This document shows positions 7,727 through 16,021 of a DNA stretch of 40,566 bases, in pieces. A program made the position numbers and the translations under genes. The DNA comes from Streptomyces sp. WM6378 (GTDB taxonomy: Bacteria > Actinomycetota > Actinomycetes > Streptomycetales > Streptomycetaceae): the NCBI RefSeq assembly GCF_001279695.1, contig NZ_LGDD01000009.1:1-40566 (forward strand). The letters are read 5' to 3'. The notes under the pieces were generated by a model. That model ran no database searches. It was given only the letters and a program-made list of their open reading frames with translations, and was not told where the DNA came from. Position 1 is the first letter of the stretch. Every line of letters starts with the position of its first letter.

Positions 7727-8932
7727 ATGCGTACCAAGCTTCGCGCTGCCCTGGTGACGGCTGCTGCCGCCCTGGGGCTTGTCGCGACCTCCGTCGTTCC
7801 GGCCCAGGCCGCGACCGGCTTCGACCGCTGTCCTCAGGGCAAGTTCTGCGTCTTCGACGGCGCCGACGGCCAAGGCGCGATGGCGTCGTACTCGACTCCG
7901 CAGCGCGACCTCGGCGCCTGGCGTTCCAAGGCGTCGTCGGTCGTCAACCGCACCGGCTACGAACAGCTCTGCCTGTACAGCCGGACCAACTACGAGTACC
8001 TCGACTCCGTGCACGACGTCATGGCGGGCGGGCCTGGAAGCTACGGCATCAATCTGTCCGACTTCGCGGACGCCAACAGCCACTTGGACAACAACCTCGG
8101 CTCCGCCCGCTGGGCGCACACCGTGCGGGAGTGCCAGGGCGGCACCGAGAGCCTCGACTGGTCGACCCCGTACGGTCCCACCGCGGGCCCGGCCCAGTCG
8201 TTCGGCGACCTCAACCGCGACGGCGCGCCGGACCTGCTCCACCGCAGCTACGCCGGCCGGCTGTGGTTCCTGAGCGGCAACTCCGCCGGATCCCTGCTCG
8301 GGGCCGGCTGGAACTCCATGACGGCGATGACCCGGCACGGCGACCTCAACGGCGACCTCAACGAGGACCTGCTGGTCAGGGACACCACCGGGAACCTCTA
8401 CATGTACCCGGGCAACGGCAACGGCTCGTTCGGCAACCGGCTGCCCCTCGGGGGTGGCTGGAACGGCATGAGCCGGATCCAGGCCACGGGCGACCTCAAC
8501 GGCGACGGCAAGGGCGACCTGCTGGCCCGGGACACCGCCGGGAACCTCTACACGTACCCGGGCAACGGCAAGGGCTCGTTCGGCAACCGGCTGTTGCTCG
8601 GCGCCGGCTGGAACGCCATGAAGTCCTTCGCCGGGCCCGGCGACCTGAACGGCGACGGCCGGAACGACCTCGTCGTCAGCGAGAACAACGGCAAGCTGTG
8701 GCTCTACCCGGGCAACGGCAGAGGCGGGTTCGGCAACCGCGTCATGATCGGTACGGGTGGCTGGGCCGCGTACGACACCCTGCTCGGCATCGGCGACTAC
8801 GACCAGGACGGGCACCCCGACCTGCTCGCCGTCGGCGGAGTCGTCCGCGTCTACCGCGGCCTCCAGGGCGGTGGGCTCGGCGAGGCCGAGACCGTCAGCT
8901 ACAACGTGGAGAACAGCGACACGCTGTTCTGA
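7727..8932 (+). CDS. Secreted I36-domain / FG-GAP (VCBS) repeat protein
   Basis: A 401-residue exported protein. Residues 1-28 are a Sec signal peptide ending AQA. Residues 31-125 resemble the small cysteine-containing peptidase inhibitor I36 domain (DRCPQGKFCVFDGADG, later LCLY and REC). The rest is five FG-GAP/VCBS blades with calcium-binding loops of the form D-N-D-G-D, for example GDLNRDGAPDLL, GDLNGDGKGDLL and GDYDQDGHPDLL. Such blades form a beta-propeller, often an adhesion or substrate-binding platform. The start has GGGGGGAA upstream. The second and third blades are nearly identical in DNA, so the array has recently expanded. No catalytic function is visible. Confidence 0.85.
   Translation: MRTKLRAALVTAAAALGLVATSVVPAQAATGFDRCPQGKFCVFDGADGQGAMASYSTPQRDLGAWRSKASSVVNRTGYEQLCLYSRTNYEYLDSVHDVMAGGPGSYGINLSDFADANSHLDNNLGSARWAHTVRECQGGTESLDWSTPYGPTAGPAQSFGDLNRDGAPDLLHRSYAGRLWFLSGNSAGSLLGAGWNSMTAMTRHGDLNGDLNEDLLVRDTTGNLYMYPGNGNGSFGNRLPLGGGWNGMSRIQATGDLNGDGKGDLLARDTAGNLYTYPGNGKGSFGNRLLLGAGWNAMKSFAGPGDLNGDGRNDLVVSENNGKLWLYPGNGRGGFGNRVMIGTGGWAAYDTLLGIGDYDQDGHPDLLAVGGVVRVYRGLQGGGLGEAETVSYNVENSDTLF
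8331..8630 (+). repeat. Tandem 150-base repeat inside the FG-GAP gene
   Basis: Bases around 8371-8443 recur almost unchanged at 8521-8593, an exact 150-base (50-codon) offset, with only a few substitutions. They encode one blade each (DLL-RDT-GNLY-YPGNG-GSFGNRL). This is a recent in-frame blade duplication. Confidence 0.8.
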
Positions 8933-8967
8933 GCCGACGGGCGGCCGGCTGTCGGCCGTTCGAGCAG

Positions 8968-9015
8968 GGCCGGGGACCGGCATCGGCGCATCCGCGACCG
9001 GGCCGGTCCCCGGCC
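8968..9015. terminator. 14-bp perfect inverted repeat after the FG-GAP gene
   Basis: GGCCGGGGACCGGC (8968-8981) and GCCGGTCCCCGGCC (9002-9015) are perfect complements around a 20-base loop, 36 bases after the stop at 8932. There is no U-tract. It probably ends transcription from the left, and it marks the point where similarity of the neighbouring gene remnant stops. Confidence 0.6.
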
Positions 9016-9194
9016 GCGACCGGCGGGGCGGCGAGCGGGGCGGGCAGCAGGGCGAGCGCTGCGGCCGCCCCGGCGGCGGACACCACGCCCGCCGCGGTCA
9101 GCGTGTCCGGCGAAACACCGTGCCGCGCGAGCGCCCCGCGGACGCCGGACAGCCGGTCCGCGTACCAGGGCTTGAGTGCGTAAAGGCCGTTCAT
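9015..9194 (-). pseudogene. Truncated CDP-alcohol phosphatidyltransferase, N-terminal remnant
   Basis: From the ATG at 9194, which has GGAGG just upstream, the frame reads MNGLYALKPWYADRLSGVRG and then ALARHGVSPDTLTAAGVV with an Ala/Leu-rich first membrane segment. This is the characteristic start of actinobacterial CDP-alcohol phosphatidyltransferases. After about 60 residues the similarity ends in the 14-bp inverted repeat, the frame runs on into unrelated Arg/Gly/Pro-rich sequence and stops at 8895. The DG-AR catalytic motif is not present in any frame. I read it as a gene fragment left by a deletion or insertion event that brought in the FG-GAP gene. The family assignment rests on the N-terminus alone. 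Confidence 0.55.
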
Positions 9195-9271
9195 GGCCTC
9201 CACTCTGCTGCCGCACGACCGGCGCCGCATGAGCTCTCGTACTCAGGCAGAGCTCCGGCACGCGGTCGGCG

Positions 9272-11314
9272 TCACCCGCTGACCGACACCGCCCCCGTCT
9301 CGATGTGCCCCGTGTACCGGCGCGACCACGTCGAGTCGGAGTCGGCCGTGACCGTGAAGTCGTACCAGCCGTTCTGGTACGCCACCGCGTTGAAGAAGTC
9401 CTCGGTGGAGCCGCCCGCCGGGACGCTGTACGTCCACGTGCCGGTCCGGTACTGGTTCGAGGTGATCGTGAACTTCACTGTCGTGGAAGAGGAGTTGGTC
9501 ATCTTGAACCACACCGCCATCTTGCCCGTGCCGGTCTCCACCGCGTAGCGCGCCGCCACCTCGATGGACTTGCCCGCCTTCGTCGCGTCGCCGACGAAAC
9601 GGCGCAGGAAGCGGTTCGGGCCGGCCATGGTGAAGTCGTACTTGCCCGCGCCCGCGCCCGTACCGATCTGGAAGGAGTCGGTGGCCGTGCCGCCCGGGTC
9701 GACCGTGTACTGCCAGGGCGTGGTGTCCCGGTAGGCGTTGGGGTGCAGGGAGAAGTGCGCGGCGCTGGTGGCGGGGGAGCCCTGGTTGGCCATGGAGAAC
9801 CAGGCCACGATCTGCCCCGCGGCCTTGAACTCGAACCGGTCGAGGTTGCCGTTCGGCTGGTACGGCAGCGCGCGGGCCGGGCGGGTGCCGGACTCCTGGG
9901 CGGGCAGCGCGTTGTTCTGCGGCGCGGGGTTGGGCAGCGGGCCGCACGTGCCGATGCCGATCACCTTGGTGGCCGGGAGCCCGGACGGCAGGCCGTACAC
10001 CGGCGAGGAGAAGTCGAAGAGGCCGGTCAGATCGCCGGTGACCTTGCGGCGCCAGGCGCTGATGTTCGGGCAGGTGGCCGGGGTGCCGAGGGCGGCCGTC
10101 CATTTCTCCATGAAGCGCAGTACGGAGGTGTGGTCGAAGACCTCCGAGGAGACCCAGCCACCGCGTGTCCAGGGCGACATGACGAGCATCGGCACCCGGA
10201 AGCCGAGGCCGTAGGGGATGCCGTTGAGGAACTCGCCCGCGGTTCCGGCGGGCGGCGAGGGCGGGGGCACGTGGTCGAAGAAGCCGTCGTTCTCATCGTA
10301 GTTGAGGAACAGGACGGTCGAGTCGAAGACGTCGGGGGCCGCGGCGAGCGCACGGTGGACGAGGTCGACGAAGTGCGCGCCGTCGCCGGGCGGGGCGTAG
10401 GGGTGCTCGGAGAAGGCCTGGTTGGCGACCACCCAGGACACCTGCGGCAGCGTCCCGGCGAGCGCGTCCGCCTTGATCGCGGCGGCGATGTCGTCGGGGG
10501 TGGAGCCGGTGGCCGCCGGGACGGAGCCCATGCCGCGGTCGTGCAGCGGGTCACCGGCGGGCGCGGAGGTGAACTTCGAGAAGTAGGCGAGGCCGTTGTC
10601 GCCGTAGTTGTCGTTGGCGTTCTGGTACACCTTCCAGCTGACCCCGGCGCGCTGGAGGGCCTCGGCGTACGTCTCCCAGGTCAGGCCGGACTCGTCGCCG
10701 CCGTCGTAGCTGGAGCCGTCGACCTTGCCGCTCCACAGGTAGGTGCGGTTGGGCCCGGTGGCGCTGAGCGTCGCGCTGAAGTAGGCGTCGCAGATCGTGT
10801 AGTTGTCGGCGAGCGCGTAGTGGAACGGGATGTCGGCCCGGTCGAGGTAGCCGAGCGAGCGCACGTTGCCGACGCCGGAGACCCAGCTGTCCATCCGGCC
10901 CTTGTTCCACGCCGCGTGCTGCGAGGTCCAGCTGTGCGGCAGGTCGCCGTTGCACTGGGCGAGGGTCTCGCCGTCGGCGCCGCCCGCGTCCGGGGTCGAG
11001 CTGAGCTTCCACGGGTACTGGCGGCCGAGGCCGTTGGGCTGGTTGAAGACGGGCTGCCCGCCCGAGAGCAGGATGCCGCTCTTGTCGCCGAAGCCCCGGA
11101 CGCCCTTGAGGCGGCCGAAGTAGTGGTCGAAGCTGCGGTTCTCCTGCATCAGGATCACCACGTGCTTGACGTCCTTGATGGTGCCGGTCGCCGAAGCGGC
11201 CGCCGTGCGCGTGACCGCCGAACCGACGGCCTCGGCCGCCCCCGGGGGCAGCACGGCTCCGGCCGCCACGCCCGCGCCGAGCGCCACGAATCCTCTACGA
11301 CTGATCGGTGTCAT
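9272..11314 (-). CDS. Tat-exported phosphocholine-specific phospholipase C
   Basis: A 680-residue secreted enzyme that splits phosphatidylcholine or sphingomyelin at the phosphate ester. Residues 1-29 are a twin-arginine signal (SRRGFVALG, then a hydrophobic stretch and AEA). The phosphoesterase domain starts near residue 44 with VVILMQENRSFDHYFG and contains DENDGFFDHVPPP and FRVPMLVMSPW. Two C-terminal DUF756-type domains follow, the last ending in a YTGHIETG segment. I chose the ATG at 11314 because it puts the signal at the N-terminus. A PHO-box-like repeat about 100 bases upstream suggests induction by phosphate limitation, a common regime for Streptomyces extracellular phospholipases. 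Confidence 0.92.
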   Translation of the reverse strand: MTPISRRGFVALGAGVAAGAVLPPGAAEAVGSAVTRTAAASATGTIKDVKHVVILMQENRSFDHYFGRLKGVRGFGDKSGILLSGGQPVFNQPNGLGRQYPWKLSSTPDAGGADGETLAQCNGDLPHSWTSQHAAWNKGRMDSWVSGVGNVRSLGYLDRADIPFHYALADNYTICDAYFSATLSATGPNRTYLWSGKVDGSSYDGGDESGLTWETYAEALQRAGVSWKVYQNANDNYGDNGLAYFSKFTSAPAGDPLHDRGMGSVPAATGSTPDDIAAAIKADALAGTLPQVSWVVANQAFSEHPYAPPGDGAHFVDLVHRALAAAPDVFDSTVLFLNYDENDGFFDHVPPPSPPAGTAGEFLNGIPYGLGFRVPMLVMSPWTRGGWVSSEVFDHTSVLRFMEKWTAALGTPATCPNISAWRRKVTGDLTGLFDFSSPVYGLPSGLPATKVIGIGTCGPLPNPAPQNNALPAQESGTRPARALPYQPNGNLDRFEFKAAGQIVAWFSMANQGSPATSAAHFSLHPNAYRDTTPWQYTVDPGGTATDSFQIGTGAGAGKYDFTMAGPNRFLRRFVGDATKAGKSIEVAARYAVETGTGKMAVWFKMTNSSSTTVKFTITSNQYRTGTWTYSVPAGGSTEDFFNAVAYQNGWYDFTVTADSDSTWSRRYTGHIETGAVSVSG

Positions 11315-11411
11315 CCGCCCGCCTCTTCGGTCGCCTGTGCCCCAGCGGCACATCGAGCGCAAGAGTGGCGCCAGCCAATGGTCTGAAGCTAGACCTCTAC
11401 AGGGAGAGATT

Positions 11412-11429
11412 TATGAACACTGGGTCAAC
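11412..11429 (-). promoter_or_regulatory. PHO-box-like direct repeat upstream of phospholipase C
   Basis: On the minus strand GTTGACC (from 11429) and GTTCATA (from 11418) are direct repeats exactly 11 bases apart. Streptomyces PhoP sites are built from 11-base direct repeat units beginning GTTCACC. The site is 98 bases before the phospholipase start. Two units only and no clear -10, so it is a candidate. Confidence 0.5.
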
Positions 11430-11526
11430 GGCGGGGTTTCTTAAGGTCCGGTGAGAGGTGATGAGAGGTCACATGGCTGAGGTGACGCCGGGCCGGTCCA
11501 GGCTGTCCCGCACACGGAGTGCGTGC

Positions 11527-12525
11527 TCAGTCGGCCACGTGGATGAGGAGCTTCCCGGTGTTGGCCCCGCGCAGCATTCCGATGAACCCGTCCAGGATTC
11601 CCTCGAACCCGGCCACCACGGTCTCGTCCGACGCCACCCGTCCGGACCTCAGGTGCGGGACGAGGAAATCCTCCAACTCGCCTTGAGCGTCGCGGTAGTT
11701 GCGGACGAGTACGCCCTCCAGGCGGAGGCTCTTGTGGACCACGTCGTAGAGGTTGCGGGGCGCGGCCGGCGGCTCGGCGGGGCTGTTGTACTGGGCCACC
11801 GCGCCCACCCAGGCGATCCGGCCGTGGTCGCGAAGCCCCGCGATCGCGCCCTCCAGGTGGGTGCCGCCCACGTTCTCGACGACCGCGTCGACCCCGTCCG
11901 GAGCGGCTTTGGCGAGCAGCTCGCCGACCGGGCCTTCGTGGTAGTCGAAGGCGGCGTCGTAACCAACCGTCCCCGTAAGGTAGTTGACCTTCTCCGGCGA
12001 CCCCGCGCTGCCGATGATCCGGCCCGCCCCGAGCAGCCGCGCGATGCGTCCGGCTGCCGTGCCGACGCCCCCGGCGGCCGCCGTGACGAACAGGTCCTCG
12101 CCGGGCTTGAGGCGCAGGGTCCGGGTGAGCGCCACATACGCCGTGAGCCCGGTGCCGCCGAGGATGCCGAGGTGGGCGGAGAGCGGGACGCCGTCGTACG
12201 CCTTGATCTTGCGCACCCCGTCGACGCCCAGGGTGACCAGCGCGTGGGTGCGCCAGCCCTGCCGGTGGAAGACGAGGTCGCCCGCCGCGAGCCCGGGATC
12301 GCGCGAGGCGAGCACCCGGCCGAGCGCGCGGCCCTCCAGCGGGGTAGCGAGCGGGCCCTCGTCCATCACCTCGCGGTGGTACGGGTCCACGGAGAGGTAG
12401 AGGTTCTCGACGAGCGCGGTGCCGGGGGCGGGGTCCGGGACCTGGGCCCGGACCAGCTCGAAGTCGGCCGGGGTGGGGAGCCCGTCGGGGCGGGCGGTCT
12501 GCTGAACGGTGATCGAAGTCGTCAT
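11527..12525 (-). CDS. NADP-dependent oxidoreductase, MDR superfamily
   Basis: A 332-residue zinc-free medium-chain reductase of the curcumin reductase / leukotriene B4 dehydrogenase type. The N-terminal GroES-like part contains NLYLSVDPYHR, and the nucleotide-binding part has VTAAAGGVGTAAGRIARLLGAG. Enzymes of this group reduce the double bond of alpha,beta-unsaturated aldehydes and ketones with NADPH and often serve in detoxification. I chose the ATG at 12525 (MTTSITVQQTARPDG) because upstream codons do not resemble the family. A LysR gene is divergent 102 bases away and is the likely regulator. The natural substrate cannot be predicted. Confidence 0.9.
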   Translation of the reverse strand: MTTSITVQQTARPDGLPTPADFELVRAQVPDPAPGTALVENLYLSVDPYHREVMDEGPLATPLEGRALGRVLASRDPGLAAGDLVFHRQGWRTHALVTLGVDGVRKIKAYDGVPLSAHLGILGGTGLTAYVALTRTLRLKPGEDLFVTAAAGGVGTAAGRIARLLGAGRIIGSAGSPEKVNYLTGTVGYDAAFDYHEGPVGELLAKAAPDGVDAVVENVGGTHLEGAIAGLRDHGRIAWVGAVAQYNSPAEPPAAPRNLYDVVHKSLRLEGVLVRNYRDAQGELEDFLVPHLRSGRVASDETVVAGFEGILDGFIGMLRGANTGKLLIHVAD

Positions 12526-12574
12526 GGCCCAGGACGTTAGAAAGGAATGCGCGGGCCTGGCAGGGGGTTGCGTC

Positions 12575-12595
12575 GATGGAACCGAGCGATCCATC
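12575..12595. promoter_or_regulatory. LysR-type operator candidate
   Basis: GATGG (12575-12579) and CCATC (12591-12595) form a dyad with an 11-base spacer in the 102-base gap between the reductase and its divergent LysR gene. The dyad and the divergent layout fit a LysR box. Confidence 0.5.
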
Positions 12596-12627
12596 AACTC
12601 TGCTCATACGTACAGGTAGGAGCCTCC

Positions 12628-13632
12628 ATGGCCAGCGATCTCGCCCCGCACGAACTACGCGTCCTGGTGGCCGTGGAGCGCGAGCGCGGCTTCTCCGCCG
12701 CCGCCGAGAAGCTCGGCATGACCCAGTCCGCCGTCTCGCACTCGGTGCGCTCCAGCGAGGCCAAGATAGGCGCCGTTCTCTTCGAGCGGGGCAGACGCGG
12801 CGCGACCCCGACGCCCGCCGGGAGCCGGGCCGTCGCTCACGCACGGCGGGTGCTCCGGCTCCTCGACACCCTGGCGGCCGAGGCGCGCGGGGCCGCGCCC
12901 GATCCGGCGGACGACACGGTGGCGGGGCCGCTGCGGATCGCCGCGTTCCGCAGCGCCGCACTCCAGTTGCTGCCCGCCGCACTGGAACGGCTCACTGCCC
13001 GGTACCCCGGGATCGTGCCGGAAGTCAGCCTGGTGCGGGAGGTCGGCGCGGGGACGGCCGGGGAGGTGGCGGCGGGGCGCGCGGACCTCGGCATCGCGAC
13101 GATCGGCACCACCTCGCCGATCCCGCCCGGGCTCGTCGGCGACGTACTCCTGGAGGAGGGGTACGCGCTCGTGCACCCGGCCGGGCACGCCGCGCCGCGC
13201 TCGCTTCCGCTGGTCGACTGGACCGAGAACTGCACGTCGTACACCCGGCGTTGGTGGGCCGAGCAGGAGTGGATCCCGGCCGCGACGGTTCGCGCCGAGG
13301 ACGACGGAGCAGTGCTCTCGATGGTGAGCAGCGGTTTCGGAATGGCGATCATGCCGGAGCTGTCACTGGTCGGAGCACCGCCCACCATCGAGATCACCGA
13401 TCTCGGTCCGGAGCGCCCGACACGCTCCGTCGGCTATGTGACCACGCCCGAACTCGCCGGATCGGTCGCCGTACGCGGCCTGATCAGGGAGCTGCGGGCA
13501 CTGCGCCCTAGGCCAGTCGCTCAGTCGGTCGCGGCTCGGCCAGTCCCTCAGTCAGTCGCGCCGAGGTCGACCCGCCCGCAGCGGCCTCCGGCCCAGCCGG
13601 CCCGCCCTCAGCCGGTCGGCCCACCCCGCTGA
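12628..13632 (+). CDS. LysR-family transcriptional regulator
   Basis: A 334-residue regulator with the winged helix-turn-helix at residues 5-65 (LRVLVAVERERGFSAAAEKLGMTQSAVSHSVRSSEAKIGAVLFERGRRG) and a periplasmic-binding-protein-like effector domain after it. The ATG at 12628 has GTAGGAG upstream. It probably controls the divergent oxidoreductase gene and itself. The last 40 residues form a Pro/Gln/Arg-rich tail with a repeated PVAQSVA/PVPQSVA unit, unusual for the family, and this part overlaps the 3' end of the convergent LysR gene by 125 bases. Confidence 0.9.
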   Translation: MASDLAPHELRVLVAVERERGFSAAAEKLGMTQSAVSHSVRSSEAKIGAVLFERGRRGATPTPAGSRAVAHARRVLRLLDTLAAEARGAAPDPADDTVAGPLRIAAFRSAALQLLPAALERLTARYPGIVPEVSLVREVGAGTAGEVAAGRADLGIATIGTTSPIPPGLVGDVLLEEGYALVHPAGHAAPRSLPLVDWTENCTSYTRRWWAEQEWIPAATVRAEDDGAVLSMVSSGFGMAIMPELSLVGAPPTIEITDLGPERPTRSVGYVTTPELAGSVAVRGLIRELRALRPRPVAQSVAARPVPQSVAPRSTRPQRPPAQPARPQPVGPPR

Positions 13633-14524
13633 CCTCCCCCACTATTTCGGCCAACGCCCCTCGCAACCACCGGTGCGCCGGATCCGCGTCCACCCTGATG
13701 TGCCAGGCCTGCACGAACGGGATGGTCGGCAGGTCGAGGGGAATGTCGAGGATCGCGAGCGGCATCGCCCGCGCCGCCTCGACCGCGAACTGACGCGGCA
13801 CCAGCGCGAGCGCGTCCGAGCGGAGCGCGAAGAAGCAGGCCGCCGAGTACGTCGGCGCGGTGGCCAGCACGTCGCGGACCAGGCCGAGTTCGGCGAGCTG
13901 CTCGTCGACCACGCTGCGCACCCGGCCGCGCCGGGTGACCGTGATGTGGGGGAGCGCGGCGAACCGCTCGGGGGTCAACCGCTCGGCGGCGTAAGGCCCG
14001 TCGGCGCGCACCACCGCCGCATAGCTGTACTCGCCCAGCGGGCTGCTGCGGATGTCGTGCGGCAGGTCGTGCATCTGGCCCACTTCCAGGTCGATCCGGC
14101 CCCGCAGATCGGCCGGGTCCTCCTCGCCCTCGGGAAGCATCCGAAGCCGCACCCCGGGCGCCTCGCGCATCACCCGCTCGGTCAGCGCCGAGCCGAAGAT
14201 GACGGCGACGCCGTCGTTGGACCGGATGGTGAACTCCCTTCGCAGGGTGGCCAGTTCGAGCTCCGGCGGTGGGCGAAGCGCCGCCAGCGCGGCCGCCAGC
14301 GCGGCCTCCACGCGCGGCTGGAGCTCCCGGGCGCGCGGCGTCAGCGTCAGGCCGCGCCCCGACGGCACGAGCAGTTCGTCGCCCACCACCCTGCGCAGCC
14401 GCCCCAGGGTCCGGCTCATCGCGGACGGCGAGATCCGCATCTCGGCGGCGGCCCCCGCCACGCTCCCGGCCCGCAGCAGGGCGTCGAGCGAGGGCAGCAG
14501 ATTCATGTCCGGGAGCTGTTGCAT
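13508..14524 (-). CDS. LysR-family regulator of the divergent exporter
   Basis: A 338-residue LysR protein: helix-turn-helix near residues 6-65 (LLPSLDALLRAGSVAGAAAEMRISPSAMSRTLGRLRRVVGDELLV) and an effector-binding domain. It resembles the NodD/PcpR-like group in wording, but I would not name a subfamily. The ATG at 14524 is used; no Shine-Dalgarno is visible, and starts at 14542 or 14506 are possible. It is divergent from the DHA2 exporter with a long dyad between them, so it most likely regulates export of a compound it senses. Its Gly/Ala/Glu-rich C-terminal tail (about 40 residues) is encoded in the overlap with the convergent LysR gene. Confidence 0.88.
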   Translation of the reverse strand: MQQLPDMNLLPSLDALLRAGSVAGAAAEMRISPSAMSRTLGRLRRVVGDELLVPSGRGLTLTPRARELQPRVEAALAAALAALRPPPELELATLRREFTIRSNDGVAVIFGSALTERVMREAPGVRLRMLPEGEEDPADLRGRIDLEVGQMHDLPHDIRSSPLGEYSYAAVVRADGPYAAERLTPERFAALPHITVTRRGRVRSVVDEQLAELGLVRDVLATAPTYSAACFFALRSDALALVPRQFAVEAARAMPLAILDIPLDLPTIPFVQAWHIRVDADPAHRWLRGALAEIVGEVSGVGRPAEGGPAGPEAAAGGSTSARLTEGLAEPRPTERLA

Positions 14525-14536
14525 GCGCCGAGTATG

Positions 14537-14599
14537 GCCCAATGCTGCACAGTACGCATGTCTCGCTTAACCAACCGGACCTTGTGTGCAGCAATGGGC
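14537..14599. promoter_or_regulatory. Long-range 15-bp dyad between LysR and exporter genes
   Basis: GCCCAATGCTGCACA (14537-14551) and TGTGCAGCAATGGGC (14585-14599) match as an inverted repeat in 14 of 15 positions, with 33 bases between the arms. A smaller dyad, ATGC-N10-GCAT (14542-14559), overlaps the left arm. Two equal sites in a divergent promoter fit a LysR tetramer bending the DNA. The right arm covers an upstream ATG at 14594, which favours 14618 as the exporter start. Confidence 0.7.
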
Positions 14600-14617
14600 G
14601 CGGTCAGTCTTGACCTC

Positions 14618-16021
14618 ATGCTCGAACCCAGACAGCGCGCCACCGCCCTGCTCGTCGCCGCTTGTTTCTTCATGGAGATGCTCGACGGCACCATCGTGGC
14701 CACCGCCGCACCGCAGATGGCGGCCTCCCTCGACACCACGCCCGCCTCCGTCGGCCTGGTGATCACCGCGTATCTGCTGACCCTCGCCGTGCTCATACCG
14801 CTCAGCGGCTGGCTCACCGCCCGCTACGGCGCCCGGCGGATCTTCCTCACCGCGATCGTGGTGTTCACCCTCGCCTCGGCAGGCTGCGCGGCCGGCGGGA
14901 GCCTCGGCCTCCTCATAGCCATGCGCGTCCTGCAGGGCGCGGGCGGCGCCATGATGGTGCCGGTCGGCCGGCTCCTGGTGCTCAACGGGGCCCCGAAGAC
15001 CGACATCCCGAAGATCATGGCGTACATCGTGTGGCCGGGCCTGATGGCACCCGTGGTCGCCCCGCTGCTCGGCGGACTGCTCACCACGTATGCCAGTTGG
15101 CACTGGATGTTCCTGGTCAACCTGCCGCTCGGTGCGGCCGCGTTCGTCGTGGCCCGGCGCCTGGTGACGGCCGGACCCACCGCGACCCCGCCGCCGCTCG
15201 ACCTGCCCGGCGTGCTGCTCAGCAGCACCGGGCTCGCCGCCCTCACGTGGGCCGCCCACCTGGTCGCCGACACCGACAGCGGCTGGCCGACGGTGGACGC
15301 GGTGGCCACGCTCGCGGTTCTCGCGCTCGGCGCGGCCGGGCGCCATCTGCTGCGCACCGCCCACCCGTTGGTCAATCTGCGCACCCTGGACGTGGCGTCG
15401 TTCCGGGCCTCCGTGACCGGCGGGTCGCTCTTCTGGCTCGTGGTCGGCGCCATGCCGTTCCTGCTGCCCCTCCTCTTCCAGGAGGTCTTCGGATGGAGCG
15501 CGGTGAAGTCCGGCGCCGTGGTGCTCTTCGTGTTCGTCGGCAACATCGGGATCAAGCCCGCGACCACGTACCTGCTCAACCGCTTCGGCTTCCGTCCGCT
15601 GCTGCTCGTCTCCACCGCCGGGCTCGCCGCGACCGTCGCGGGCTGCGCGCTGCTCACCGGCGCGACGCCCGTCGCCGTGACCGCTGCCCTCGTCATGCTC
15701 AGCGGGGCCGCCCGCTCGCTCGGCCTGACCTGCTACTCCACGATCGCGTTCAGTGAGATGGCACCCGAGCGGCTGCGCGACGCCAACGCGCTGTCCGCGA
15801 CCGCCAACCAGCTCGCGGCCGGGCTCGGAGTGGCCGTCGCGACCGTCGCGCTGCGCCTGGGCGGCGCCGTCACCGGCACCCCCTCCGCCGCCTACGCGGT
15901 GGCGTTCTGCCTGCTCGGCGTGGTCGGCCTGGCCCCTCTGGTGGGAGCGCTGCGGCTGCACCGGGGCGCGGGCGACGCGGTGCGTACGAAGCTCGCGCGG
16001 CCATCTGCCCGCACCTCGTAG
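14618..16021 (+). CDS. MFS transporter, DHA2 (EmrB/QacA) type
   Basis: A 467-residue inner-membrane proton antiporter of the drug exporter group. It opens with the DHA2 signature: ALLVAACFFMEMLDGTIVATAAPQM, then LTLAVLIPLSGWLTARYGARR and an RVLQGAGGAMMVPVGRLL segment (motif C-like). About 12-14 membrane spans can be seen. The ATG at 14618 (MLEPRQRATA) is chosen; 14594 is in frame but lies in the operator arm. The divergent LysR gene probably regulates it. The substrate is unknown; antibiotics, dyes or an endogenous metabolite are all possible. Confidence 0.9.
   Translation: MLEPRQRATALLVAACFFMEMLDGTIVATAAPQMAASLDTTPASVGLVITAYLLTLAVLIPLSGWLTARYGARRIFLTAIVVFTLASAGCAAGGSLGLLIAMRVLQGAGGAMMVPVGRLLVLNGAPKTDIPKIMAYIVWPGLMAPVVAPLLGGLLTTYASWHWMFLVNLPLGAAAFVVARRLVTAGPTATPPPLDLPGVLLSSTGLAALTWAAHLVADTDSGWPTVDAVATLAVLALGAAGRHLLRTAHPLVNLRTLDVASFRASVTGGSLFWLVVGAMPFLLPLLFQEVFGWSAVKSGAVVLFVFVGNIGIKPATTYLLNRFGFRPLLLVSTAGLAATVAGCALLTGATPVAVTAALVMLSGAARSLGLTCYSTIAFSEMAPERLRDANALSATANQLAAGLGVAVATVALRLGGAVTGTPSAAYAVAFCLLGVVGLAPLVGALRLHRGAGDAVRTKLARPSARTS

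Noticed and set aside
5087..9183. Very long open frames antisense to the P5C dehydrogenase and across the FG-GAP gene
   Set aside because: They are shadows of well-supported genes on the other strand or frame, with no start signals or family motifs.
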